From contig JAZOMX010000027.1 in the NCBI GenBank assembly GCA_045654245.1, positions 1 to 61,727 of the forward strand: a DNA stretch of 61,727 nucleotides, written 5' to 3'. The notes beneath the pieces were generated by a model. The model saw only the letters and a list, made by a program, of their open reading frames with translations, was not told the origin of the DNA and made no database searches. Below, in pieces: positions 41,034 through 49,011 of this stretch (positions are counted from its first letter, which is position 1; every line of letters begins with the position of its first letter). Source of the DNA: UBA10677 sp045654245. GTDB taxonomy: Bacteria; Bacillota; Clostridia; Christensenellales; Pumilibacteraceae. Position numbers and translations under genes: made by a program.

Positions 41034-43667
41034 TTGAACAATCATCATTTACCTATAGAAGAAGTACTTTCTTCGCTTGGCGCGAACAAAACGCAAGGTC
41101 TTACTTCGCAAGAAGTCGAAACCCGTCTTGCTAAGTACGGTCCAAACAAACTAAAAGAAAAAAAGAAAAAAGGGTTCTTTGCTCGCTTTATCGAACAATT
41201 TAAGGACGTAATGATTTTAATTCTTCTCGTCGCTGCCGTCATTTCTTTCGTGATTGCCTGTGTAGAACGCGACCCGATGGAGTTCTTTGAGCCTATCTTA
41301 ATCCTCTTTATCGTAGTCGTTAATGCTTTCCTCGGCGTATATCAAGAAAGCAAAGCGGAAAAAGCGCTTGACGCCCTTAAAAATCTGTCCGCTCCCCACG
41401 CAAGAGTTCTACGCGACGGCAAGGAGTGCGTAATCGATTCGGCTGACCTCGTTGTTGGAGATATCATTTTCCTCGAGGCAGGCGACTTTATTCCGGCAGA
41501 TGCTCGTCTAATTACTTCTACCGCTCTTAAATCGGAAGAGTCCGCTCTTACGGGAGAATCCGTTCCTTCCGAAAAGTTTGCCGACCACCCCGTTGAAGAA
41601 AACGCTCCTCTAGGCGATAGAACGAATATGGTTTTCTCGGGTTGCTCGATAACTTACGGTACGGCAACCGCCGTAGTTACCGCAACGGGTATGGATACCG
41701 AAATGGGCAAGATTGCTAACCTACTAGACAGCGAGTCGGAAACAAAAACTCCCCTCCAGCAAAAACTTGCTACGCTCGGTAAATACCTCGGCATTATCGC
41801 CCTAGGCGCGTGCGCTATTATCTTCGTAATTGGACTTCTTAACGATATTCCGCCCCTCGAAATCTTTATGACCGCAGTTTCTCTCGCGGTTTCCGCAATC
41901 CCCGAAGGATTACCCGCAATAGTAACTATCGTTCTTTCAATCGGCGTTCAGCGTATGGTTAAGAAAAACGCAATTATTCGCCGTTTACCTGCCGTCGAAA
42001 CGCTAGGTGGCGCATCCGTTATTTGTTCTGATAAAACTGGTACTCTTACTCAAAACCGTATGACGCTCGTTTCCATTTTCGTGGACGGTCAAACTGAAAA
42101 CGAAAAGGTAACGGATTCTATGAGCGCTGGCGGAGCAAACCTTCTTCGCCTCGGTACGCTTTGTTGCGACGGCTCGGTAGTAGAGGGCGAAGACGGTACG
42201 ATTAAGCACCTCGGCGACCCCACCGAAACGGCTATCGTTTACGCAGGTCTTATCAACGGTATGACTCGTGACGCTCTCGAGGCGCAATTCCCAAGAGTGG
42301 GTGGCGTTCCTTTCGATTCGGATAGAAAACTTATGTCCGTTATTTGCCGTGACGGTGACAAATACCTAGTAGTTACCAAAGGCGCTTTCGATATGATTAA
42401 GAAAATTTGCGTATCGGGCGACCTAGCAAAAGCGGAAGAGAAAACTAATACTATGAGCGCAAACTCTCTCCGTGTTCTAGCCGTTGGATACAAATACCTC
42501 GACACGCTCCCTGCCGAGATTACCGCAGAAACGGTGGAAAACGGTCTTACTTTCGCAGGATTAGTCGGTATGATTGACCCGCCTCGTCCCGAGGCTAAAA
42601 AGGCGGTTGCTATTTGCCGTAAGGCTGGTATTAAACCCGTTATGATTACGGGCGACCATATCGTTACTGCGACGGCGATTGCTAAAGAAATCGGTATTTT
42701 CGTGGACGGCGATATCGCTATGACGGGCGCGGAACTTGATAATCTTTCGGACACCGAACTAGACGGCTTAGTTGAAAAAGTTTCCGTTTACGCTAGAGTT
42801 TCGCCCGAAAACAAAATTCGTATCGTTAAGGCTTGGCAAAGAAAAGGCCACGTCGTTGCTATGACGGGCGACGGCGTTAACGACGCCCCCGCCCTTAAGG
42901 CTGCCGATATCGGTTGCGCTATGGGTATTACCGGTACGGACGTAGCCAAGGGCGCTGCGGATATGACTCTTACAGACGATAACTTCGCAACGATTGTTGA
43001 CGCCGTACGAGAAGGTAGAGGCATTTACGCTAACATCAAAAAGGTCGTTGGTTTCTTGCTCGGTACGAATATCGGCGAAGTTCTCTCCGTATTTGTCGCA
43101 ATGCTCTTGTGGCACGAATCCCCCCTTCTTTCAATGCAACTTCTTTGGATTAACCTCGTTACCGACTCCTTCCCTGCAATTTGCCTAGGTATGGAGGCTG
43201 TCGAAAAAGACGTTATGGACAGAAAACCCAAACCTAAAAACGAAGGTTTATTCGCTCACGGTTTCGGCGTTCGAGTAGTTATTCAAGGCTTTATGTTCGG
43301 CGGTCTAACCTTACTTGCTTATTATTTTGCTAAAGTTATGGTGCCCGATATCGAAGGAGCAGGCTACACTATGGCGTTTATGGTTCTTTCGCTCTCGCAA
43401 ATCGTTCAGTCGTTCAATATGCGCTCTGAACATTCGCTATTTAAAATCGGACCTTTCACTAACAAAAAACTCAATCTCGCCGCTCTTGCGTCCGTGGCTT
43501 TGGTTGCACTCGTACTCTTTACGCCACTTAACGTTATTTTCGAAACGCCCGTGCTACCGTACTATATGTACCTTATCGGATTAGGACTAATCCTCGTTCC
43601 GTTCGTGGTTATGGAACTATCCAAACTTCTCGGTTTTATCAAGCACGAGACGCACAAGAAAAACTAA
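41034..43667 (+). CDS. Cation-transporting P-type ATPase, PMR1/SERCA-like (P2A)
   Basis: An 877-residue ten-helix pump, probably exporting Ca2+ or Mn2+. GLTSQEVETRLAKYGPNKL is the N-terminal cation-ATPase domain. TGES, IPEGLPAIVTIVLS (a helix 4 ion site), SDKTGTLTQNRM with the phosphorylated Asp, MITGDHIVTATAIA and TGDGVNDAPALK follow. The start is TTG, with GGAGG 9 nt upstream and no better ATG nearby. It follows glpP by 42 bp, so co-transcription is likely though the functional link is unclear. Confidence 0.92.
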   Translation: MNNHHLPIEEVLSSLGANKTQGLTSQEVETRLAKYGPNKLKEKKKKGFFARFIEQFKDVMILILLVAAVISFVIACVERDPMEFFEPILILFIVVVNAFLGVYQESKAEKALDALKNLSAPHARVLRDGKECVIDSADLVVGDIIFLEAGDFIPADARLITSTALKSEESALTGESVPSEKFADHPVEENAPLGDRTNMVFSGCSITYGTATAVVTATGMDTEMGKIANLLDSESETKTPLQQKLATLGKYLGIIALGACAIIFVIGLLNDIPPLEIFMTAVSLAVSAIPEGLPAIVTIVLSIGVQRMVKKNAIIRRLPAVETLGGASVICSDKTGTLTQNRMTLVSIFVDGQTENEKVTDSMSAGGANLLRLGTLCCDGSVVEGEDGTIKHLGDPTETAIVYAGLINGMTRDALEAQFPRVGGVPFDSDRKLMSVICRDGDKYLVVTKGAFDMIKKICVSGDLAKAEEKTNTMSANSLRVLAVGYKYLDTLPAEITAETVENGLTFAGLVGMIDPPRPEAKKAVAICRKAGIKPVMITGDHIVTATAIAKEIGIFVDGDIAMTGAELDNLSDTELDGLVEKVSVYARVSPENKIRIVKAWQRKGHVVAMTGDGVNDAPALKAADIGCAMGITGTDVAKGAADMTLTDDNFATIVDAVREGRGIYANIKKVVGFLLGTNIGEVLSVFVAMLLWHESPLLSMQLLWINLVTDSFPAICLGMEAVEKDVMDRKPKPKNEGLFAHGFGVRVVIQGFMFGGLTLLAYYFAKVMVPDIEGAGYTMAFMVLSLSQIVQSFNMRSEHSLFKIGPFTNKKLNLAALASVALVALVLFTPLNVIFETPVLPYYMYLIGLGLILVPFVVMELSKLLGFIKHETHKKN

Positions 43668-43691
43668 CTTAAACTTTATAAAAAGCCAAGG

Positions 43692-43752
43692 AAAACTGCA
43701 ATAGGCATAGGTATTTTTAGAAACTATTAAAATTTTATAGTATTGCGGTTTT
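43692..43752 (+). other. Long-range hairpin after the ATPase gene
   Basis: AAAACTGCAATA pairs with TATTGCGGTTTT (one G-T) around a 37-nt AT-rich loop. Its function is unknown; it may protect the mRNA 3' end. Confidence 0.5.
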
Positions 43753-43774
43753 CAAGCGGTTAAAAAAGAAAACG

Positions 43775-43807
43775 AGAACTTGGGTAAAAATCCAAGTTCT
43801 TTTTCTA
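43775..43807 (+). terminator. Terminator of glpP-ATPase
   Basis: AGAACTTGG / CCAAGTTCT with an 8-nt loop, then TTTTTCT. Between 43808 and 43958 nothing else is recognised. Confidence 0.9.
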
Positions 43808-43958
43808 TGTCCAAAAATAGAAATGAGTTTACCACATGTTTTAAGTTAAAAATGCGAGTTGTGGCTCTTTTCTTTACCGTCCTTCCGCTCTACCCCGTTT
43901 CGTTGCGTAATTTTTCAACGAGAAATTAAAAATTTTGTATAATATATTGCTATCAGTA

Positions 43959-43987
43959 TTGAAATAATGATAAGATTTTTGTATAAT
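43959..43987 (+). promoter_or_regulatory. Promoter of the macro-domain cassette
   Basis: TTGAAA-N17-TATAAT. Confidence 0.85.
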
Positions 43988-44004
43988 AAAAAAGGAGGTG
44001 TAAA

Positions 44005-45000
44005 ATGCCATTACATATTATAAGACAAGATATAACTAAATTAAAATGCGACGCAATCGTTAACGCGGCGAATAATACGCTACTTGGTGGTGGCGGTGTT
44101 GACGGCGCAATTCACAAAGTAGCGGGCAGTAAACTTTTAGAAGAGTGCAAAACGCTTGGCGGTTGTGATACGGGCGACGCTAAAATTACCAAGGGTTATA
44201 ATCTGCCGTGCAAACATATAATTCACACCGTCGGCCCCGTTTGGAGTGGCGGTCACAACGGCGAAAAAACTTTGCTTGAATCTTGCTATAAAAAATCGCT
44301 TGCGCTCGCAAAAGAAAATAATTGCGAATCGATTGCTTTTCCGCTTATATCCTCGGGCATTTACGGATACCCAAAAGATAAAGCGTTATCGGTTGCCGTC
44401 GAAACTATATCGAAGTTCCTGTTCGACAACGAAATGCTCGTTTATATCGTCGTGTTCGATAAAGCGTCTTATCGAATAAGCGAAGAATTGTTCGACGACG
44501 TCGCTGAATATATCGACGACAACTATGTGGGTAAAATGCGCGGTTACGATAGACCACGCAAAGCGTTTAACGCCACGCCGTTTTTTTGCGATTTCGCTTG
44601 TTTTGAAGAAAAACTACCAAAGCCGGAAGATTTATCGCTTATAGATATGCTTTCTAATATGGACGATAATTTTGTCGTAACGCTATTAAAACTTATTGAC
44701 CTAAAAGGTATTACTGACTTAGAGTGCTATAAAAAAGCGAACGTGAGCAGACAAACGTGGTATAAAATAATGAACGAAAAGGATTATAAGCCAAGCAAAA
44801 ATACGGTTATTTCCTTTGCGGTTGCGCTTGAACTATCGCTCGACGAAACCAAACATTTATTATCCACCGTAGGCTTTACGCTTTCAAAGAGCAGTAAGTT
44901 TGATATTATCATAGAGTATTTCTTGCAAAAAGGAGAATATAACATTTTTACTATCAACGAAACGCTATTTGAGTTTGACCAAGTTTGCTTGGGTGTATAA
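44005..45000 (+). CDS. Macro-domain ADP-ribose hydrolase fused to a C-terminal HTH-like domain
   Basis: 331 residues. The macro domain (1-175) shows CDAIVNAANNTLLGGGGVDG, GCDTGDAKITKGYNLP, HTVGPVW and FPLISSGIYGYP, the pattern of enzymes that remove ADP-ribose or deacetylate O-acetyl-ADP-ribose. After a linker (176-215) residues 220-331 form a helical domain with ANVSRQTWYKIMNEKDYKPS and a phage-repressor-like FAVALELSLDETKHLL segment, probably DNA-binding. AGGAGGT precedes the start. A vWA gene and a small gene follow, and a stem-loop lies between them. An ADP-ribose-responsive regulator is inferred. Confidence 0.85.
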   Translation: MPLHIIRQDITKLKCDAIVNAANNTLLGGGGVDGAIHKVAGSKLLEECKTLGGCDTGDAKITKGYNLPCKHIIHTVGPVWSGGHNGEKTLLESCYKKSLALAKENNCESIAFPLISSGIYGYPKDKALSVAVETISKFLFDNEMLVYIVVFDKASYRISEELFDDVAEYIDDNYVGKMRGYDRPRKAFNATPFFCDFACFEEKLPKPEDLSLIDMLSNMDDNFVVTLLKLIDLKGITDLECYKKANVSRQTWYKIMNEKDYKPSKNTVISFAVALELSLDETKHLLSTVGFTLSKSSKFDIIIEYFLQKGEYNIFTINETLFEFDQVCLGV

Positions 45001-45044
45001 GTAAATCGACGATTGACCAAAAGTAAATATAAATCCTTTATAAT

Positions 45045-45083
45045 GTGGTTGTAAGTTAAAACTTACGACTACATTTTATTTTA
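45045..45083 (+). terminator. Attenuator or terminator between macro and vWA genes
   Basis: 13-bp stem GTGGTTGTAAGTT / AACTTACGACTAC (two G-T pairs), AA loop, then ATTTTATTTT. It may reduce rather than stop transcription, since no strong promoter for the vWA gene was found. Confidence 0.6.
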
Positions 45084-45090
45084 AGGAGAT

Positions 45091-45789
45091 TTGATTATGA
45101 AGAAAGAATTTGTAACGGATTGTGGTAATGCACAGCAAGACACGGGTATAACCGAACTCGTATTTATCTTGGACAAAAGTGGTTCTATGTCAGGTATGGA
45201 AAAGGATACTATCGGTGGCTTTAACGCTATGATAGAAAAGCAGAAGGCTCTCGACGGCAAAGTTTTCGTTTCTACCGTTTTGTTTTCTAACTCTTCCACG
45301 GTTTTGCACGATAGAAAAATTTTAGAAGAAATTGCGCCTTTAACAAAAAAAGATTATCAAGTTGGCGGATTGACTGCGCTACTGGATGCTATCGGTGGAG
45401 CAATAAAGCATATCGGCAATATTCACAAATACGCTCGTAGAGAAGACGTGCCTACGCGCACTTTGTTCGTTATTACTACCGACGGTATGGAAAATGCAAG
45501 TAGTCAATATAATAGCAAACAAATTAAAGATATGATACGACGCCAGGAAGAAAAATACGGTTGGGAATTTTTGTTTTTAGCCTCTAATATTGATGCGGTT
45601 GAAACGGCTGACGGCATTGGTATTAGAAAGGATAGAGCGGTCAATTATGCCGTAGAAGAGGATACCGAAGAAATGTTTGCGGAAGTTGGCGAAACTATTA
45701 GTAGTTTTAGACGTCACAACGTTATGCCGATGTGGTGCGCAGAGACGATTGAAGAGAATATTAAGAAAAGGAAGAATAAATCAAAATGA
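45091..45789 (+). CDS. von Willebrand factor A domain protein (TerY-like)
   Basis: A 232-residue cytosolic protein with no signal peptide. The metal-ion-dependent adhesion site is complete: FILDKSGSMSG, a conserved Thr in GGLTALLDAIGG and ITTDGMENAS. Such intracellular vWA proteins form metal-dependent complexes and are found in Ter-type stress and defence loci. It has AAGGAG and overlaps the next gene by ATGA. Location after a macro-domain gene suggests a shared stress pathway. The partner proteins are unknown. Confidence 0.85.
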   Translation: MIMKKEFVTDCGNAQQDTGITELVFILDKSGSMSGMEKDTIGGFNAMIEKQKALDGKVFVSTVLFSNSSTVLHDRKILEEIAPLTKKDYQVGGLTALLDAIGGAIKHIGNIHKYARREDVPTRTLFVITTDGMENASSQYNSKQIKDMIRRQEEKYGWEFLFLASNIDAVETADGIGIRKDRAVNYAVEEDTEEMFAEVGETISSFRRHNVMPMWCAETIEENIKKRKNKSK

Positions 45790-46010
45790 CATACGAAGAA
45801 GCAAAAGAAAAAGCGTTAAAAATAAATCCTAAATTTAATGCGTGCAAAGAATACAAAATAGCATACTGCTTTTATGACAAGCACGATAAAACTTTCCGCG
45901 AGCCTGGCAACGATATTATTGTCTTAAAAGAAACGGGCGAAGTATTAACGCTTACGGCTTTCATAATGAATTATCACCCGGAGAGAAATCCAAAGTCTAA
46001 AATATTCTAA
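45786..46010 (+). CDS. Small conserved-looking protein of unknown function
   Basis: 74 residues, beginning MTYEEAKEKALKINPKFNAC, with a central KIAYCFYDKHDKTFREPG and a C-terminal VLTLTAFIMNYHPE. Its ATG is inside the vWA stop (ATGA), indicating translational coupling and a likely partner role. It is not recognised as a known family. Confidence 0.7.
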   Translation: MTYEEAKEKALKINPKFNACKEYKIAYCFYDKHDKTFREPGNDIIVLKETGEVLTLTAFIMNYHPERNPKSKIF

Positions 46011-46017
46011 AACATAC

Positions 46018-46047
46018 GAGAAAAGGCGTGGCATTATGCCACGCCTT
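46018..46047 (-). terminator. mscL terminator, shared with the vWA cassette
   Basis: 12-bp perfect stem AAGGCGTGGCAT / ATGCCACGCCTT with a one-base centre. The T-run lies on the minus side. Confidence 0.82.
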
Positions 46048-46064
46048 AACTTGTTATTTATCAA

Positions 46065-46661
46065 TTACTGATTTTCTTTTTTCAAAATATCGCGAATTTG
46101 TTTTAGCAAATCTTCGGTAGTGGGATTAGCCTCTCTTTCGGCTTTCGCTTTTGCCTCCGCCTCTAGTTTAGCCTCTTCCTCTTTCTTTGCTTTTTCCTCA
46201 TAGTACGCTGCAACGGCATCCGCATCCGAGAACTTAATTCCGCGTTTTTTCATTTCCTTGCGGTCTTCTTTGCTCGGTCCGTCAATAGCCATCTTTTCCT
46301 CAAGTTTCTTGCCCTTTTCACGAACTCTATTGATAATCTTAACGATACTAAAGAGTACGAACGCTACTAGCAAGAAGTTGATAATTGCGTTGATGAAAGA
46401 ACCCCAGTCGATATAAATCGAATTTGCTAGGTCGATTGCGCCCTCAGCGTCGTAAGCGGTAATTAAGAAAGTGTAAACTTGGTCAAGCGCGTCTCCACCC
46501 AAGATTACCGCAAGTAAAGCGTTAATAAGAGGTTTTAGTACGAAATTACTTAATCCGTTGACGATTGCCGTGAACGCACCGCCAACGATAACGCCGACAG
46601 CCATATCTACGACGTTGCCTCTAGTTATAAACTTCTTAAACTCTTCGAAAAACTTTTTCAT
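46065..46661 (-). CDS. mscL: Large-conductance mechanosensitive channel MscL with an extended tail
   Basis: 198 residues; most MscL are 120-150. FKKFITRGNVVDMAVGVIVGGAF is the N-terminal helix and first transmembrane segment. The second helix is FINAIINFLLVAFVLFSIVK. The pore opens to release solutes on hypo-osmotic shock. After a basic linker an Ala/Glu/Lys-rich helix (about 150-180) ends in TEDLLKQIRDILKKEN, the normal C-terminal bundle. The tail is a longer spacer than usual. Own promoter. Confidence 0.94.
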   Translation of the reverse strand: MKKFFEEFKKFITRGNVVDMAVGVIVGGAFTAIVNGLSNFVLKPLINALLAVILGGDALDQVYTFLITAYDAEGAIDLANSIYIDWGSFINAIINFLLVAFVLFSIVKIINRVREKGKKLEEKMAIDGPSKEDRKEMKKRGIKFSDADAVAAYYEEKAKKEEEAKLEAEAKAKAEREANPTTEDLLKQIRDILKKENQ

Positions 46662-46688
46662 AATGCTCTCCCTATTCTATTTTAATTA

Positions 46689-46718
46689 ATTATAAAACGC
46701 GCGCCCTCGCTTTGTCAA
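46689..46718 (-). promoter_or_regulatory. mscL promoter
   Basis: Minus-strand TTGACA (46713-46718), 18-bp spacer, TATAAT (46689-46694). It overlaps the terminator of the upstream ZIP gene. Confidence 0.75.
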
Positions 46719-46729
46719 CGAGAACGCGC
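46698..46729 (-). terminator. Terminator after the ZIP gene
   Basis: GC-rich arms CGCG..CTCG / CGAG..CGCG, then GTTTTATAATT on the minus strand. Confidence 0.65.
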
Positions 46730-46759
46730 CCAAATTTAGCCTTTTTTATAAAATTTTGT

Positions 46760-47515
46760 CTATCCGAGTAGAAAATCGGTAACGAGCATTAAGCAAAACC
46801 CCACGAGCAAAGCAAAAGTTGCGCCTCGTTCCGCTCCGTGCGAGTGCGTTTCGGGAATCATTTCGTCGCTTATTACATAAAGCATTGTTCCGCCCGCAAA
46901 TGCAAGCGCAAACGGAAGTATTACGGAGGCTATGGATACGGCAAAATATCCGATAAGCGTTCCTATTACCTCGACTACGCCCGTAAGCAGAGCGCAAACG
47001 AAAGTCTTGCCAGGTTTTACTCCAGCGGATAGCATAGGCCCTATGATTACCATACCTTCGGGGATATTTTGCAAAGCAATACCGCCTGCGATTATAAGCG
47101 CTCTAGTAGTATCTCCCGAACCAAAACCAACGCCTGCGGCAATCCCTTCAGGTAGGTTATGGATTGCTATTGCCGTTACGAACAGCATAACCCTATTAAG
47201 ACTTGTCTTGCGGTGTTCCTCTTGGTCGTCCGTGCCCATAAGTTTATGAAGATGCGGAACGAGTTTATCGATAAAAGTTAAACTAACCGCACCAACGAAA
47301 ATTCCTGCTACCGTGATTAACAGAGCAAACTTTCCGCCGTACTCAATCGACGGCAAGATTAGTCCGATTACCGCCGCAGAGAGCATTACGCCTGCTGCAA
47401 AAGAAAGCACTATATCTGAAAACTTGTGCGAGAACCCCTTAAATATAAAACCTATTACCGCTCCGATTACGGTTGCTCCGCCAACGCCGAGCGCGGTAAG
47501 TAATACCATAGTCAT
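46760..47515 (-). CDS. ZIP-family metal transporter
   Basis: A 251-residue, eight-helix membrane protein importing Zn2+ or related divalent metals. The metal path motifs are AIHNLPEGIAAG in helix 4 and IALQNIPEGMVI in helix 5, and YVISDEMIPETH appears later. A variable cytoplasmic loop is acidic/His-rich (PHLHKLMGTDDQEEH). The metal cannot be read. It is leftward and ends in a terminator that overlaps the mscL promoter. Confidence 0.92.
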   Translation of the reverse strand: MTMVLLTALGVGGATVIGAVIGFIFKGFSHKFSDIVLSFAAGVMLSAAVIGLILPSIEYGGKFALLITVAGIFVGAVSLTFIDKLVPHLHKLMGTDDQEEHRKTSLNRVMLFVTAIAIHNLPEGIAAGVGFGSGDTTRALIIAGGIALQNIPEGMVIIGPMLSAGVKPGKTFVCALLTGVVEVIGTLIGYFAVSIASVILPFALAFAGGTMLYVISDEMIPETHSHGAERGATFALLVGFCLMLVTDFLLG

Positions 47516-47535
47516 AATTTTTATCCTTCGAGTTT

Positions 47536-47564
47536 AAAAGCCCGAGTTTAATTTCGGGCTTTTC
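47536..47564 (-). terminator. Terminator after rubredoxin
   Basis: AAAAGCCCGA / TCGGGCTTTT stem, 9 bp from the rubredoxin stop. T-rich on both sides. Confidence 0.85.
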
Positions 47565-47573
47565 CTCTTTTCG

Positions 47574-47729
47574 TTATTCTTGCGAAAAACTATCTTTACC
47601 TACTCCGCAGAGAGGGCAAGCGAAATCCTCGGGCAAATCCTCAAATTTCGTACCGGGCTCAATGCCTTCTTCGGGCAAACCTTCAGCCTCGTCATATACC
47701 CATCCGCATACGTCACAAGCGTATTTCAT
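47574..47729 (-). CDS. Rubredoxin
   Basis: A 51-residue electron carrier. The FeCys4 ligands are CDVCGW (C5, C8) and CPLCGV (C38, C41), with Tyr/Trp/Pro-rich spacing typical of the family. The ATG is at 47729 with an AAGGAGG-like site. It lies 13 bp downstream of the flavodiiron gene, so the pair likely carries electrons to O2 or NO. Confidence 0.95.
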   Translation of the reverse strand: MKYACDVCGWVYDEAEGLPEEGIEPGTKFEDLPEDFACPLCGVGKDSFSQE

Positions 47730-47742
47730 AGTTTATTCCTCC

Positions 47743-48915
47743 TTAATTATTATATTCAGCGCAAAGTTCGTTTGCGAGTGTTTCTATTGCATTTTCGCTT
47801 TCGCTACTAAGCGCGGAAGTAATTTTTACTTCGGTATTAGCAAGCGTCAAGTTTTTGCTCTTTTCAAGCATACCTTTCATAACCTTCGTTGCCATAGGCG
47901 CCCAACTTCCGTTCTCAATAAACGCTACTCGTCTAGACTGGAAATTGCGCTCGGTAAGGTGGTCGATAAAGGTGCGCATAAAGGGGAAAATATCAGCGTT
48001 ATAAGTAGTGGTTGCAAGCACGAGCGTATCGTGACGGAACGCGTCCTCTACCGCCTCTGCCATATCGTCGCGCGCAAGGTCGGTTACCGTTACTCTCGGG
48101 CAACCCTTTTCTTCAAGTTTTTTCGCTAGCAGTTCCACCGCTTTTTTGGTGTTGCCGTAAACGGAAGTATAGGCAATCACTACGCCCTTGCTTTCCACTC
48201 CGTACGACGACCAAGTGTCGTATAGTCCGAGGTAAAAACCTAGGTTATCGGTAAGTACGGGGCCGTGGAGGGGGCAAATAATACTAATATCGAGCGCAGA
48301 CGCTTTCTTTAACACGGCTTGAACTTGAGCACCGTATTTTCCTACTATTCCAAAATAATATCTTCTCGCCTCGCAAGCCCAGTCCTCGTCTGCGTCGAGC
48401 GCACCGAATTTACCAAATCCGTCCGCCGAGAACAAAATCTTGTCCTTATCGCAGTAAGTCATAATAACTTCGGGCCAATGCACCATAGGGGCGGTTACGA
48501 AAGTGAGCGTTCTTTCTCCAAGCGAAAGCGTACTACCTTCGCCCACTACTACTTGACGACCTTGGTAATCCGTACCGAAAAAGTTTTTCATCATAGTAAA
48601 CGCCTTTTGCGACGCTACGATTTTAGCGCCAGGATAAACGCTTACGAATTTATCAATATTAGCCGAGTGGTCGGGCTCCATATGTTGAACGATTAAATAG
48701 TCAACCTCTCTTCCGCCAAGCGCAGTAGCAAGATTTTCTAGCCACTCGTCGCCAAAAGATGCATCAACGGTATCGAACACCGCCGTTTTTTCGTCCAAAA
48801 CCAAATAAGAATTATACGCTATACCGTTAGGGACGATATACTGACCTTCAAACAAATCCTTGTCGTGGTCGTTAACGCCTATATACTTTACTCCATTAGC
48901 AATAAACATTTTCAA
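47743..48915 (-). CDS. fprA: Flavodiiron protein (FprA type)
   Basis: 390 residues: an MBL-like diiron domain (about 1-250) with HMEPDHSAN, and a flavodoxin domain (about 251-390) with SVYGNTKKAVE and FIENGSWAP. Flavodiiron proteins reduce O2 to water or NO to N2O with electrons from rubredoxin, protecting anaerobes. The rubredoxin gene is immediately downstream and is likely co-transcribed. Own promoter. Confidence 0.94.
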   Translation of the reverse strand: MKMFIANGVKYIGVNDHDKDLFEGQYIVPNGIAYNSYLVLDEKTAVFDTVDASFGDEWLENLATALGGREVDYLIVQHMEPDHSANIDKFVSVYPGAKIVASQKAFTMMKNFFGTDYQGRQVVVGEGSTLSLGERTLTFVTAPMVHWPEVIMTYCDKDKILFSADGFGKFGALDADEDWACEARRYYFGIVGKYGAQVQAVLKKASALDISIICPLHGPVLTDNLGFYLGLYDTWSSYGVESKGVVIAYTSVYGNTKKAVELLAKKLEEKGCPRVTVTDLARDDMAEAVEDAFRHDTLVLATTTYNADIFPFMRTFIDHLTERNFQSRRVAFIENGSWAPMATKVMKGMLEKSKNLTLANTEVKITSALSSESENAIETLANELCAEYNN

Positions 48916-48938
48916 TAAACCTCTTTTTTAATGAAATA

Positions 48939-48967
48939 ATTATAACACAAATTTTTATTTTCCGCAA
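48939..48967 (-). promoter_or_regulatory. Promoter of fprA-rubredoxin
   Basis: Minus-strand TTGCGG (48962-48967), 17-bp spacer, TATAAT (48939-48944). Confidence 0.75.
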
Positions 48968-49011
48968 AACATTTTTAACCGTTTTTTATTCTTCTATAAG
49001 ATTAACTTTCT

